64,000 bases of DNA from an uncultured Sulfitobacter sp. (GCA_947502265.1 CANMZB010000019.1:16204-80203), one strand, 5' to 3'. Numbered from the stretch's first letter, positions 1 to 9,277 are shown. The notes: a model not told the origin generated them from the letters alone. Numbers and translations are program-made.

Positions 1-186
1 GCATTAGAGTACACTTTTTCTGATATAAGGGAGACGGTCGAGAATAATATCTTGCGGTTTTGCGCGCCCATGACAAAGCAAGAAGAAGGCTACTTCGAGA
101 AATGGGATACGGAAATGTTCAAGACCGGAAAACTCTATGCCGAGGGTGCCCTGAATTTCAATGAGTGTTTGAAAGACCTGTCCTGA
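1..186 (+). CDS. C-terminal end of an unidentified protein (partial)
   Basis: An open frame runs in from the left edge and stops with TGA at 184-186, giving the last 61 residues of a protein whose start lies outside the window. The visible part is charged and mixed, with the stretch FEKWDTEMFKTGKLYAEGA, and reads like the end of a soluble globular protein. The reverse strand is also open here but gives a less protein-like sequence. I do not recognise the family. The next gene (kpsT) converges on it, with about 60 bases between the two stop codons and no clear terminator. The base composition is more AT-rich than in the neighbouring kps genes, which hints at a different origin. Confidence 0.5.
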   Translation, partial: ALEYTFSDIRETVENNILRFCAPMTKQEEGYFEKWDTEMFKTGKLYAEGALNFNECLKDLS

Positions 187-249
187 AGCGTGAAAATACC
201 GCTTGAGGACTGTTTGACGGTATCGCAAAGCGCCGGGATAGAGATACGT

Positions 250-927
250 CTAACGCATCCAGGGCGGTAGCGCCCCGCGCATGATATGATCGTAATGTTC
301 GATGGCACGTTCGACACGGGCGTAATAGAAGAACCGCCCGTTTTGCAGGACGATGCCGGAGCTGCACATGCGCTGAAGCTGCCCTGTTGAGTGCGAAACA
401 ATTATCGCACCCGCTGTCTTGAGCCGCTCTTGCAAAATTGCCTCGCTTTTGGCTTTGAAAGAGCCGTCCCCCACGGCGGTGATCTCGTCGATGAGATAGG
501 TGTCGAATTGCACAGCCATCGACATCGCGAAGGCCAGCCGCGATTTCATACCCGATGAATAGGTCCGCACCGGCAGTTCGAAATGGGCGCCCAGTTCGGA
601 GAATTCACGCGCGAAGGCGCACATTTCTTCTGTGTCGACGCCATAGATACGCGCCACGAATTTCACGTTTTGCGCGCCTGTCAGATCACCGTGGAACGAT
701 CCCGCAAACCCCACGGGCCAGGAAACCGAGCCGTGGGGAATGATCTCTCCGCTGTTGGGCGAGACTGATCCCGCGATCATCTTGAGCATCGTCGATTTGC
801 CCGCTCCGTTGCCGCCCAGCAATCCGATGGTTTCTCCCTTGGGAAAGATAAAATTGATATCGCGGGCGACGACCTTTTTATGACCGTTCAGCTTGTAGCT
901 TTTATGCAGATTGCGCAGTTCGATCAT
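250..927 (-). CDS. kpsT: Capsule polysaccharide export ABC transporter, ATP-binding subunit KpsT
   Basis: This is the nucleotide-binding subunit of the inner-membrane ABC transporter that moves finished capsular polysaccharide to the periplasm. At 225 residues it has the family's usual length. The Walker A motif GGNGAGKS is near residue 40, the ABC signature YSSGMKSR near residue 123, and Walker B ends in YLIDE near residue 147. A switch histidine follows in IVSHS. The short signature and lack of extra domains fit KpsT/Wzt-like exporters. It starts 3 bases after the kpsE stop, so the two are co-transcribed leftwards. Its permease partner kpsM is on the opposite strand at 2279, which is not the usual kpsMT arrangement. 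Confidence 0.93.
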   Translation of the reverse strand: MIELRNLHKSYKLNGHKKVVARDINFIFPKGETIGLLGGNGAGKSTMLKMIAGSVSPNSGEIIPHGSVSWPVGFAGSFHGDLTGAQNVKFVARIYGVDTEEMCAFAREFSELGAHFELPVRTYSSGMKSRLAFAMSMAVQFDTYLIDEITAVGDGSFKAKSEAILQERLKTAGAIIVSHSTGQLQRMCSSGIVLQNGRFFYYARVERAIEHYDHIMRGALPPWMR

Positions 928-930
928 GGC

Positions 931-2139
931 TTAGCGCCGGTCGCGCACAGAGTAATAGACCAGCACACCGATGCTCCAGATCAGCAGCAGGAAAAAACCG
1001 GTGATCAGGCTGAGGATCAGCCGGTCGGGGTAGCGGGGCGATTGCGGCAGGCTTGGCAATGTATATGGGGCGAGATAGCGGTTTTGGCGTTCGGCTTCGG
1101 CAATGGCCGTATCAAGGCCGGCCTGCGCCTTGAGATAGGTCTGCTGGGCATATTCCAGATCGACGGTCAGCCGCTCGAATTCGGCGGCGAGGCTGGAAAA
1201 GTTGAGCCCGCCTGTGCGGCTTTCCGACGCGGTGCCGAATTGCGCCCGCTCGATCTCGATAAGATCCTCGATCACCCCGATGCGGCGGCGTTCGGTGGTG
1301 ATGCGCCGGTCGGCATCGCTCAGCCCTTCTGACAGCAGCAGGTTCAGCTCGACTTTTGCGGCAGCCAGCTGCTGTTCCAGCGAATTGAGAATGCCGATCT
1401 GGCCCTGTACCGCCGCCTCCAGATCAATGGTGCGGTTTTCGGAGCGGAATTTGGTCAGCGCCTGACGCGCATCGCTCAACCGTGCCAGCGCCGTTTCCAG
1501 ATCAAGCTGCGCATAGCGGGTGTTGTTGTTGCGCGCGATGGCCGAGAGCCGGTTGATCAGAAGCGAGCTTTCCTCGACAACACGTCCGGCGATGGCCTGG
1601 GCGTCCTCGGGACGGAAGGCATGCACGCGCAGCTCGATCAGGGAGGTGCCCTGATCGTAATGCAGTTCGACCATGCGCCGCCAGTAATCCACCAGATCCT
1701 CGATCTCGCCGGTGGGCTTGAAGGCAAAAAAGGGATCGAAGCTGGGTACTGTATAGGCCCCGATCAGGTCGATATGGTCCATCACCCGCTCTACCATGTC
1801 CTGGCTGTGGATGAATTCATTAAGGATGTCGGTGTCCGAAGAAGACGTGGTGCCCGACACGCTCGACAGGCTGCCCAGAAGATCGGCGGCCGAGCTAAGC
1901 TCTTCTGCGCGCACGGCAAAGCCTGCCTTGGAGATGTATTGATCCGATGCGATGGCAAAAAGATAGAATACGGTCACCGCCAGCGGCACGAGGACCACCA
2001 GAACGAAACTGGCAGACATCCAGATGTGACGCTTGCGCGGGCGCGCCGCACCGGCACTTTGCGGGACGTGAGGGCGATTGCCCTGTGCCGGTTGGGGAAC
2101 TTTCTTGGCAGCAGGGGGCGGGGGTGCTTGCTGTGAGAT
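931..2139 (-). CDS. kpsE: Capsule export inner-membrane (polysaccharide copolymerase) protein KpsE, probable ATC start
   Basis: The protein is a KpsE/Wza-partner type capsule export component: a short cytoplasmic N terminus, a first membrane helix (MSASFVLVVLVPLAVTVFYL), a long periplasmic coiled-coil region (ALARLSDARQALTKF and similar) and a second helix near the C terminus (ILSLITGFFLLLIWSIGVL). The first ATG, at 2019, falls at the edge of the first helix, after IW. The same frame continues upstream to a TAA at 2152-2154 and encodes a Pro/Ala-rich stretch ending in PRKRHIW, the normal kind of cytoplasmic lead. There is no ATG, GTG, TTG or CTG in that extension. The only good start is ATC at 2137-2139, seven bases after AAGGA. 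I chose it by inference; the conservative start is 2019. Confidence 0.85.
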   Translation of the reverse strand: MSQQAPPPPAAKKVPQPAQGNRPHVPQSAGAARPRKRHIWMSASFVLVVLVPLAVTVFYLFAIASDQYISKAGFAVRAEELSSAADLLGSLSSVSGTTSSSDTDILNEFIHSQDMVERVMDHIDLIGAYTVPSFDPFFAFKPTGEIEDLVDYWRRMVELHYDQGTSLIELRVHAFRPEDAQAIAGRVVEESSLLINRLSAIARNNNTRYAQLDLETALARLSDARQALTKFRSENRTIDLEAAVQGQIGILNSLEQQLAAAKVELNLLLSEGLSDADRRITTERRRIGVIEDLIEIERAQFGTASESRTGGLNFSSLAAEFERLTVDLEYAQQTYLKAQAGLDTAIAEAERQNRYLAPYTLPSLPQSPRYPDRLILSLITGFFLLLIWSIGVLVYYSVRDRR

Positions 2140-2278
2140 GGGACAATCCTTTTAACCACTGCCCTGACGGGCAAGAAGAAGCTGCTGGGGATGCATCGGA
2201 TTTTATGCCTCGCTATGCAAGGAAAAATCTCTTACCAGACGGTGGCGGTCCTTTGGGGCAGAATGATACGAGAGTACT

Positions 2279-3109
2279 ATGACCGAGGTGACATCTTCTT
2301 GCGCAACGCCTCTTCCTTCCGGGGGGGTGCGCCTGCCTGCACGGCGCAAGATGGCATCGCTGCGCGCGGTGGTGGCGCTTATTCTGCGCGAGATGTCGAC
2401 GGCTTATGGCCGCTCGCCGGGCGGCTATGTGTGGACCATTCTAGAGCCGGTGGGCGGGCTTTTGATGTTGTCGTTCGTGTTTTCCTTTCTTGTGCGCAGC
2501 CCTCCTTTGGGGTCGAGCTTTCTGGTGTTTTATGCCACTGGCATGTTGCCTTTTATGGCCTACAACGCGCTCTCGAATAAGACTGCCACCGCGATCAAGT
2601 TCTCCAGACCGCTGCTGGCGTACCCGTCTGTAACCTATGTCGATGCCATCGTGGCGCGGATCATTCTGGAGTCGATGACCCAGTTGATCGTGGGGCTTGT
2701 CATTTTTACCGGTGCCTTGATGTGGACCGGTGAGGCGGTCAGCCTGAATTTCGGGGCCATCACAATGGCTGTGGCGATGACATTGGCGCTGGGGGTGGGG
2801 GTTGGCCTGCTTAACAGTTTTCTCAACAGCATGTTCCCCGTCTGGGCAACGCTCTGGGCGGTTCTGAACCGTCCGCTGTTCCTGCTCTCGGGCATCTTTT
2901 TCCTTGTTGACCCGCTGCCCGAACAATACCGCGATATCATGTTGTACAACCCGCTTGTTCATGTGCTTTCCATGATGCGGGCAGGGTTTTATGCAACATA
3001 TGACGCGCCCTATGCCTCGCCCTTATATGTTTTCACTTTTGCGATCATACCTGCCGTTTTGGGGATGTTGCTGCTGCACCGGTATCACAAAGATATTCTT
3101 GAACTGTGA
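2279..3109 (+). CDS. kpsM: Capsule polysaccharide export ABC transporter, permease KpsM
   Basis: This is the ABC-2 type permease of the capsule exporter, the partner of KpsT. The 276-residue protein has about six hydrophobic segments and the family hallmark near the N terminus, RSPGGYVWTILEPVGGLLML, followed by the FYATGMLPFMAYN region. The start at 2279 gives an N-terminal cytoplasmic arm of about 30 residues before LRAVVALILREM. It is transcribed away from kpsE-kpsT, with a shared intergenic region of about 140 bases (2140-2278) that must hold both promoters. Downstream it is followed by the glycosyltransferase gene at 3181 on the same strand. Splitting kpsM from kpsT is unusual for group 2-type capsule loci. 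Confidence 0.93.
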   Translation: MTEVTSSCATPLPSGGVRLPARRKMASLRAVVALILREMSTAYGRSPGGYVWTILEPVGGLLMLSFVFSFLVRSPPLGSSFLVFYATGMLPFMAYNALSNKTATAIKFSRPLLAYPSVTYVDAIVARIILESMTQLIVGLVIFTGALMWTGEAVSLNFGAITMAVAMTLALGVGVGLLNSFLNSMFPVWATLWAVLNRPLFLLSGIFFLVDPLPEQYRDIMLYNPLVHVLSMMRAGFYATYDAPYASPLYVFTFAIIPAVLGMLLLHRYHKDILEL

Positions 3110-3180
3110 GGTCAGGGCCCGAGTGAATTGCGCCGCCCCGCCCGAGTTGATATGCGGATCAAAATTTTAGGAATTCAGGC

Positions 3181-5427
3181 ATGTCTACAGGCTCGATGCT
3201 GTCGCGCGCGATGCGGTTTTTACGCATCTTCTTTCTCAAACCGCAAGAACGTGCCGCGCTAAAGGCCGGACGTGACAGCGGGCTTTTCGATCCGGTATAT
3301 TACAGCGGCGCCTATCCGCAGGTCCATGCCCTGTTCCGGCCTTTCCTGCTGCGCCATTACATCGTTTACGGCGAGCGTATGGGGTATCGTCCCAATCCCG
3401 ACTTCTCGCCCTCGGCCTATCTGCGCTATAATCCGGACGTGGCAGACCAAGGCGTTTCTCCGTTTCTGCATTACGCACGCTCGGGCCACAAAGAGGACCG
3501 CCTCACCAAGGAACTGCCCAAGGTCGAAGAACTGCCTGATGTTCTGGCGCCCAAGCTGCGCTTTGATCCTGACCGCCCGCGCGCCGATGTGGCGATCGTG
3601 ATGCATATTTATTACCCTGACCTGTGGCCCGAGTTCAAAGCCAAGATCGAAAGCCTCGACATCGCCCATGATCTTTATGTGACGCTGACCTATCGTGGTG
3701 ACGAGACAGAAGAACTGGCCACACAAATCCGTGCCGAATTTCCTGACGCCACCGTGGTGCCTTTGGAAAATCGAGGCCGCGATATCCTGCCGTTCCTGAC
3801 GCTGGTGAACGCAGGCGCGCTGACGGGCTACAAGGCGATCTGTAAAATCCACACCAAAAAATCGCCGCACCGCGAGGATGGCGAGAAATGGCGCAGGCAT
3901 CTGATTGACGGCGTGTTGCCGGATGAGGGTCTGGAGGGCCTGTTAGAGACGTTTATCGGGGATGAAAAAGCGTCGTTCTGGGTCGCGGACGGGCAGCATT
4001 TCGACGACACGAAATGGTGGGGCAGCAACCTCGAGATCACCCGCAGCCTGCTGCGCCGGATCGAGGTCGAGATTTCGGGCAAGCGGTTGTCGTTTCCGGC
4101 AGGTTCAATTTATTGGATGAAGCCGGTGATTGTGGACCTGTTGCGCGCGATGAAACTCAACACCGAACAGTTCGATCCCGAGCTGGCGCAGGTGGACGGC
4201 ACGCTGGCGCATGCGCTGGAGCGTACGATGGGGTTTTTGTCGGACGTGGCCGAATTGGAAATCCGCCAGACCACGCAGGTGGCGCAAATCCGTGACGGGC
4301 AGCTTGAATCCGGCTCTGATGCGCAGGATTTGACGCGCCCCGCCTTTGTCAGCACCTTCTATCTGCCGCAGTTCCACCCGTTTCCGGAAAATGATGCGTG
4401 GTGGGGCAAGGGGTTTACCGAATGGCGCGGCACGGTGGCGGCAACGCCGATGTTTGCCGGCCACGCGCAGCCGGTGCTGCCCACCGATCTGGGATACTAC
4501 GATCTGCGCGCGACCGAGGTGATGGGCGATCAGGCCGCATTGGCGCGCGCCCACGGGATCGATGCGTTTTGTGTCTATCACTACTGGTTCGATGGAAAGC
4601 GCCTGATGGAGGCACCGCTGGACAAGCTGTTGGAGCGCCCTGAAATAGATTTCCCGTTCTATCTGTGCTGGGCCAACGAGAGCTGGCGGCGTAACTGGGA
4701 CGGGATGTCGGGCACGATTCTGGTTGAACAGACCTATAAAAACGGGTTCGAGCAGGCGCTGGTGGATGACAGCCTGAAATACATGCGCGATCCGCGTTAT
4801 ATGCGCCCGGACGGCACACGCCCGCGCTTTGTGATCTACCGCCCCGAAGACATGCCCGATCCTGCCGGCTCCGTGGCGCGGATGCGCGCGGCGTGGCAGG
4901 CGGCGGGCATCGGCGAAGTCGAGCTGGGCGCGGTATGTTTCCACATCGGTGGCGACAATCCGGTCCAAGACGATCTGTTCGATTTCTGGATCGAAATGCC
5001 GCCGCACGGCATCGTAACGATGGACGATTATGTCTTTGGCGGCCCCGAAGGCAACAAGCTGGGCCGCGATGTGCGCGGCGGCTTCAAGGGGCTGGTGTAT
5101 GACTATAACAAGGTGATCGAGAATTCGGTGTCAAAGTCCTATGTCAATGACCTGCCCGCCAATACGATCTGCGGCGTGATGCCAAGCTGGGACAACTCCG
5201 CGCGGCGCGGGTTTGACGCGCATATGGCGTACGGGGCCAATCCGGCGCGCTTTGGTGTCTGGCTGGACCGGATGATGCTGCACCGCGTTGGCACGTCTTA
5301 CCGGCGCGAATTATTCGTGAATGCCTGGAATGAATGGGCGGAAAAAGCTGTAATGGAACCCAATTCCATCTATGGCGACATGGCGCTGCGGACCCTTTCC
5401 GCAAAGCTTGGTAAAGAGGTGCGCTGA
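3181..5427 (+). CDS. Two-domain glycosyltransferase: RgpF-like plus WbsX/GT99-like, with N-terminal YPDV module
   Basis: A 748-residue polysaccharide biosynthesis enzyme. Residues about 30-105 hold two copies of a short module (FDPVYYSGAYP...HYIVYGERMGYRPNP, then YLRYNPDV...HYARSG) that recurs in the proteins at 53341 and 63120. Residues about 120-350 resemble the rhamnan synthesis F domain (DVAIVMHIYYPDLWPEFKAK; NRGRDILPFL; KIHTKKSPH). Residues about 385-740 resemble the WbsX/glycosyltransferase 99 domain, with the typical LPQFHPFPENDAWWGKGFTE, CVYHYWFDGKR, LCWANESW and NAWNEWAEKA. It therefore probably adds one or two sugars, perhaps rhamnose, to the exported glycan in the cytoplasm. It overlaps the next gene by one base (TGATG), so the two are translationally coupled. 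Confidence 0.88.
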   Translation: MSTGSMLSRAMRFLRIFFLKPQERAALKAGRDSGLFDPVYYSGAYPQVHALFRPFLLRHYIVYGERMGYRPNPDFSPSAYLRYNPDVADQGVSPFLHYARSGHKEDRLTKELPKVEELPDVLAPKLRFDPDRPRADVAIVMHIYYPDLWPEFKAKIESLDIAHDLYVTLTYRGDETEELATQIRAEFPDATVVPLENRGRDILPFLTLVNAGALTGYKAICKIHTKKSPHREDGEKWRRHLIDGVLPDEGLEGLLETFIGDEKASFWVADGQHFDDTKWWGSNLEITRSLLRRIEVEISGKRLSFPAGSIYWMKPVIVDLLRAMKLNTEQFDPELAQVDGTLAHALERTMGFLSDVAELEIRQTTQVAQIRDGQLESGSDAQDLTRPAFVSTFYLPQFHPFPENDAWWGKGFTEWRGTVAATPMFAGHAQPVLPTDLGYYDLRATEVMGDQAALARAHGIDAFCVYHYWFDGKRLMEAPLDKLLERPEIDFPFYLCWANESWRRNWDGMSGTILVEQTYKNGFEQALVDDSLKYMRDPRYMRPDGTRPRFVIYRPEDMPDPAGSVARMRAAWQAAGIGEVELGAVCFHIGGDNPVQDDLFDFWIEMPPHGIVTMDDYVFGGPEGNKLGRDVRGGFKGLVYDYNKVIENSVSKSYVNDLPANTICGVMPSWDNSARRGFDAHMAYGANPARFGVWLDRMMLHRVGTSYRRELFVNAWNEWAEKAVMEPNSIYGDMALRTLSAKLGKEVR

Positions 5428-6464
5428 TGTCCAGGGTTGTTCTTCATATTGGCACACACAAGACCGCCACCACCACCATTCAGGACATGTTCCACAAAAA
5501 TGCGGCGCTTTTGGAGCAGCACGGGGTGATCTATCCGCGCATCGGGCGGGTGACGGGCCATCACGGGCTGGTCTATGACTGGGGCCGTCTGCCGCCGGTT
5601 TACAAGCTTGACGCCAGCAGCCTTGACGCGTTCACCTGGATCGCCAAAGAGCACGCGCACAAGGACGCGACTGTTTTTCTGAGTTCAGAGGAGTTTTCGC
5701 GCGGCGACCCGAATGCCGCAGTGGATTTTGCGGCTGTGCGCGAGCGGCTGGCGCCATTCGACGAAATCGAAGTGATTTGTATGCTGCGTCCGCAATGGCA
5801 GTTTTTGCAGTCAATCTATCTGGAACTGAGCAAGGTCAAAATTCCTGTGCGTCCGGCAAAAATGCTCGAATCCGCTCTTGAAACAGGGCTCTCGCAGGGG
5901 TTGTGGATCGACTATAATTTGCTTCTTGACCGTCTCGAAGAGACGTTTGATCCCGCGCAGATCACATTTTTGGACTTCGAGACATCCGCGAAGGCCGAAG
6001 GCGGCATAATCGGGACGATGCTGCGGCATCTGGGCGTCGATCTGGAAGCAACGGCGCTGGAGGCCGTGAACAACGGCGCGTCTAATGTGTCGCCTGAACC
6101 GCTGGTGACCTGGATTGCCAATCTCGCATCCGAGCCCGCACCGGCACCCGGCTGGCTTGTGAAACTGGCACAGAAAAGCTTTGATCTGCAATATAAGGAG
6201 CCGGTGAAAAGCACGTTATTCAGCCAGCACGAAGTAAATCAACTCACCAAGCATTTTGCAGCCCTCAATGACAAACTTGAAACGCGACGTCAGCAGGCCC
6301 AGCCCGATTTCCGAATGACACCGCCGGATATTGGCAAGCTGGGGGTGTTTCGCAATACGATACCCACCCAGCTCTGGGTGCGGATGTGTCGCCTGATGGT
6401 TCAGCACAGGGCACCTCTGGAAAAGGCGGCTGCGCAGAAAGCGGCGGCTAAAAAGACGCCCTGA
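5427..6464 (+). CDS. Sulfotransferase-like P-loop protein
   Basis: The 345-residue protein opens with VVLHIGTHKTATTTIQDMF, the 5'-phosphosulfate-binding loop found in sulfotransferases that use PAPS. The SSEEFSRGD and CMLRPQWQFLQSIYLEL segments further on match the 3'-phosphate-binding Arg/Ser region of the same fold. It would transfer sulfate to a sugar or other acceptor in the cytoplasm. The C terminus is Lys/Ala-rich (KAAAQKAAAKK). Its start codon overlaps the stop of the upstream glycosyltransferase, which suggests that it sulfates the same glycan. A second sulfotransferase-like gene lies at 17017. The acceptor cannot be told from the sequence. Confidence 0.75.
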   Translation: MSRVVLHIGTHKTATTTIQDMFHKNAALLEQHGVIYPRIGRVTGHHGLVYDWGRLPPVYKLDASSLDAFTWIAKEHAHKDATVFLSSEEFSRGDPNAAVDFAAVRERLAPFDEIEVICMLRPQWQFLQSIYLELSKVKIPVRPAKMLESALETGLSQGLWIDYNLLLDRLEETFDPAQITFLDFETSAKAEGGIIGTMLRHLGVDLEATALEAVNNGASNVSPEPLVTWIANLASEPAPAPGWLVKLAQKSFDLQYKEPVKSTLFSQHEVNQLTKHFAALNDKLETRRQQAQPDFRMTPPDIGKLGVFRNTIPTQLWVRMCRLMVQHRAPLEKAAAQKAAAKKTP

Positions 6465-6568
6465 CCCTTTTGCAGAGCGCCCGAGACCACATTTGAAACC
6501 CTGAGGGGACGCGGCTATGTGTTAAAGAATATGTGGCCCGCCCTTTTTGATCCGATCGGAACCTTCGC

Positions 6569-8053
6569 ATGACCAAACCCCTGCCCAAAGTGACCCCAAA
6601 TACCTGGGAATTCCTGCGTGATCCAATGATCTCCCCTACCGGTTTTCGCGAATACGATGCCCGCTGGCAGTATCCCCAAGGCATCAACCTGCCGGGAATC
6701 ACCGCGCTGGGGATGGGGCTTGGCACGCAAATGCACCGGCGCGGGATCGCGCCTGTGATCGCCGTGGGCAATGATTACCGCGACTATTCCCTGACGATCA
6801 AAAACGCGCTGATGCTGGGGCTGATGCGGGCAGGCATTCGGGTGCGCGATATCGGGCCTGCGCTATCTCCGATGGCCTATTTTGCACAGTTCCATCTGGA
6901 TGCGCCTGCTGTCGCCATGGTTACCGCGTCGCACAATCCCAACGGCTGGACCGGCGTGAAAATGGGGTTTGAACGCCCGCTGACCCACGGCCCCGACGAG
7001 ATGAACGAGCTGCGCGATATCGTGTTGAACGGCGAGGCGGAGACGCGCTCCGGCGGGTCGTACGAATTTGTTGACGGGGTGCGCGCGGCGTATCTTGATG
7101 ATCTGGTCGGGAATTTCAAAATGACACGGCCTTTGAAGGTCGTCTGCGCCACCGGCAACGGCACTGCGTCGGCCTTTGCGCCCGAGTTGTTCCGCCGTAT
7201 GGGCGTCGAGGTAGTGCCAAGCCATAACGAGCTGGATTATACCTTTCCGCACTACAACCCCAACCCCGAAGCGATGGAAATGCTGCACGACATGAGCGCG
7301 TCTGTCACCGCCTCGGGTGCGGATTTCGCGCTGGGGTTTGACGGTGACGGCGACCGCTGCGGCGTGGTGGACGACGAGGGCGAGGAAATCTTTGCCGACA
7401 AGATGGGCGTCATCATGGCGCGCGATTTCTCGAAGATTTACCCCAATGCGGTCTTTGTCGCGGATGTGAAATCGACGGGGCTTTTTGCCTCTGATCCGGT
7501 GTTGCAGGCAAACGGCGCCACCGCCGATTACTGGAAAACCGGCCACTCCCACATGAAGCGGCGGGTCAAGGAATTGGGCGCGCTGGCGGGGTTCGAGAAA
7601 TCCGGTCACTACTTTCTCGCCGAACCCATCGGGCGCGGCTATGACTGCGGGATGCGCGTGGCGGTCGAGATCTGCAAGCTGATGGAGCGCAATCCGGATA
7701 TGAAAATGTCCGACCTGCGGCGCGCCTTGCCGCATACCTATTCCACACCCACCATGTCGCCCTATGCCGCCGACGAAGAAAAATACGACATCCTCGCGCG
7801 GCTTGTGAAAAAGCTCGAAGGGGTGACGCAGATGGCGGGCCGCAAGGTCGCACAGGTTGTGACCGTCAACGGGGCGCGGGTGATTTTGGACAACGGCAGC
7901 TGGGGACTGGTGCGCGCATCGTCAAACACGCCCAATCTGGTGGTGGTCTGCGAAAGCTCTGAATCCGAGGCCGAGCTGCGCGCGATCTTCAAGGAAATCG
8001 ACGACGTGATCCGCACAGAACCGGGCGTTGGCGACTACGATCAGACGTTTTGA
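6569..8053 (+). CDS. Phosphomannomutase/phosphoglucomutase
   Basis: A member of the alpha-D-phosphohexomutase superfamily, 494 residues. The phosphoserine loop is MVTASHNPNGW (Ser121), the metal-binding loop is GFDGDGDRCG at about 255-264, and the sugar-specificity region is FEKSGHYF. It would interconvert mannose 6-phosphate and mannose 1-phosphate, or the glucose equivalents, and so feed manC (61546) for GDP-mannose and perhaps rmlA for dTDP-rhamnose. It is a little longer than the typical 455-470 residues. It follows the sulfotransferase gene after about 100 bases and closes this capsule block. ManB/AlgC-type enzymes of this class are often bifunctional, so no symbol is given. Confidence 0.9.
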   Translation: MTKPLPKVTPNTWEFLRDPMISPTGFREYDARWQYPQGINLPGITALGMGLGTQMHRRGIAPVIAVGNDYRDYSLTIKNALMLGLMRAGIRVRDIGPALSPMAYFAQFHLDAPAVAMVTASHNPNGWTGVKMGFERPLTHGPDEMNELRDIVLNGEAETRSGGSYEFVDGVRAAYLDDLVGNFKMTRPLKVVCATGNGTASAFAPELFRRMGVEVVPSHNELDYTFPHYNPNPEAMEMLHDMSASVTASGADFALGFDGDGDRCGVVDDEGEEIFADKMGVIMARDFSKIYPNAVFVADVKSTGLFASDPVLQANGATADYWKTGHSHMKRRVKELGALAGFEKSGHYFLAEPIGRGYDCGMRVAVEICKLMERNPDMKMSDLRRALPHTYSTPTMSPYAADEEKYDILARLVKKLEGVTQMAGRKVAQVVTVNGARVILDNGSWGLVRASSNTPNLVVVCESSESEAELRAIFKEIDDVIRTEPGVGDYDQTF

Positions 8054-8259
8054 TTTATAGCTACAAGGGGCAGTCCGGCAAAAATTTAACATAACCATCA
8101 TTATCAGGCAATTTTCCTTGGCTAAAGCGACATTGTGTGAAATCGGGGCCATCCGCACCCGCAAACGTGAACCTGTTTGCGGGGCGTGCCGGTCCCGGCC
8201 TACATTCCCACCGGTGTCGTCTGCGCACTCAGCGCCCCGCCCGCGAAACCGGAGAGACC

Positions 8260-8991
8260 GTGACCAAATTTACGCCAAAGAAAGCCTCTGATATCCGCCT
8301 CGACGAAAGCCTGCTTACGCTGCTGCCGTCCTTTGCCGCGCTGGAGCGCGCGGCAATCCGCGATATCCTTGATTGTGCAACCTCGTCGCGGATCGGGGAT
8401 GAACACACAATTTTTGACGAAGGGGCCCCTGCGACGCACTTTCATCTGTTGCTTGACGGCACCGCGCGGGTTGTCCATCTGACGCCCGGGGGCGAGCAGG
8501 TGACGATGCTGCACATTCCTGCGGGCAGGTTGTTCGGCTTTGCCGCCGCGATTGGGCGCGACACCTATCCCGGCACTGCCATCTCGGTGACGGAATGCGT
8601 GATACTGTCATGGCCGATGCATCTATGGGCCGAATTTTCGGATCGCCACGCCGGGTTTTCGACCACTGCCGCGCGGACAATCGGAGGCCGTCTGAGCGAA
8701 ATGAACGACCGTGTTGTGGAGCTGGCAACGCTTCAGGTCGAACAGCGGGTGGCACGCGCCCTGTTGCGGCTGATCGAGCAGTCCGGCCGCCGGACCGGCG
8801 CAGGCATCGAGATCGACTTTCCCATCACCCGTCAGGATATTTCCGACATGACCGGCACCACGCTGCACACCGTAAGCCGCCTGCTTAGCAAATGGTCGCG
8901 CGACGGCATCCTCGAGAGCAAGCGCAAGCACATTACAGTTATTGATCCACATCGCCTCATCGAACTTGGCGAGGCTTTGCAGTCGGAGTGA
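8260..8991 (+). CDS. nnrR: Crp/Fnr-family nitric oxide-responsive regulator (NnrR/DNR type)
   Basis: A 243-residue transcription factor with an N-terminal cyclic-nucleotide-binding-like sensor (about 20-115), a dimer helix (RTIGGRLSEMNDRVVELATLQVEQRVARAL) and a C-terminal winged helix-turn-helix (ITRQDISDMTGTTLHTVSRLLSKW). The four N-terminal cysteines of an oxygen-sensing FNR are missing, which points to the DNR/NnrR branch that senses NO, probably through haem. I chose GTG at 8260 because GGAGAG sits three bases before it; the frame is open further upstream but without a good ribosome site. It lies directly next to the nor cluster, and two matching boxes occur in the gap at 9244-9479, so norCBQD and the DUF1858 gene are its likely targets. 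Confidence 0.85.
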   Translation: MTKFTPKKASDIRLDESLLTLLPSFAALERAAIRDILDCATSSRIGDEHTIFDEGAPATHFHLLLDGTARVVHLTPGGEQVTMLHIPAGRLFGFAAAIGRDTYPGTAISVTECVILSWPMHLWAEFSDRHAGFSTTAARTIGGRLSEMNDRVVELATLQVEQRVARALLRLIEQSGRRTGAGIEIDFPITRQDISDMTGTTLHTVSRLLSKWSRDGILESKRKHITVIDPHRLIELGEALQSE

Positions 8992-9021
8992 CGCTCTGTT
9001 CGAGCGTCCGCAACCGGACTC

Positions 9022-9243
9022 TCAGGTGATCGCAGTTCGAATCTCGGACAGGAATGCCGCCGGTGACAGATCATAGATCCGGCAGGTTTCTATTACAGTG
9101 CAGAAGCGACGTGCCGGACACCCGACGCAGCGCATGTTGTGTCGCATAAAAACCGCTATCGTTTGCGGCCATATCTCCATCATGCGGCCCACCGTGAGGT
9201 CAGGGTCGTTCAAAAGAAAAAGGGTGTCGGCATCGGCGCTCAT
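9022..9243 (-). CDS. DUF1858 (hybrid-cluster-associated redox disulfide) protein
   Basis: A 73-residue protein whose centre, DLTVGRMMEIWPQTIAVFMR followed by HNMRCVGCPARRFCTVIE, matches the DUF1858 domain with its CxxC pair and an extra cysteine. This domain is common next to hybrid-cluster and nitrogen-oxide genes and probably has a thiol redox role in the cytoplasm. Homologues often sit beside nor or nir genes in Rhodobacteraceae. The frame is open upstream, but the ATG at 9243 fits the domain start and is preceded by GGGGGAT. A TTGAT-N4-CGCAA box lies 34 bases upstream of this start, in the orientation expected for NnrR/FNR control. Confidence 0.8.
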   Translation of the reverse strand: MSADADTLFLLNDPDLTVGRMMEIWPQTIAVFMRHNMRCVGCPARRFCTVIETCRIYDLSPAAFLSEIRTAIT

Positions 9244-9277
9244 GCAGGTATGATCCCCCCGTAATGATGCAAACTCG

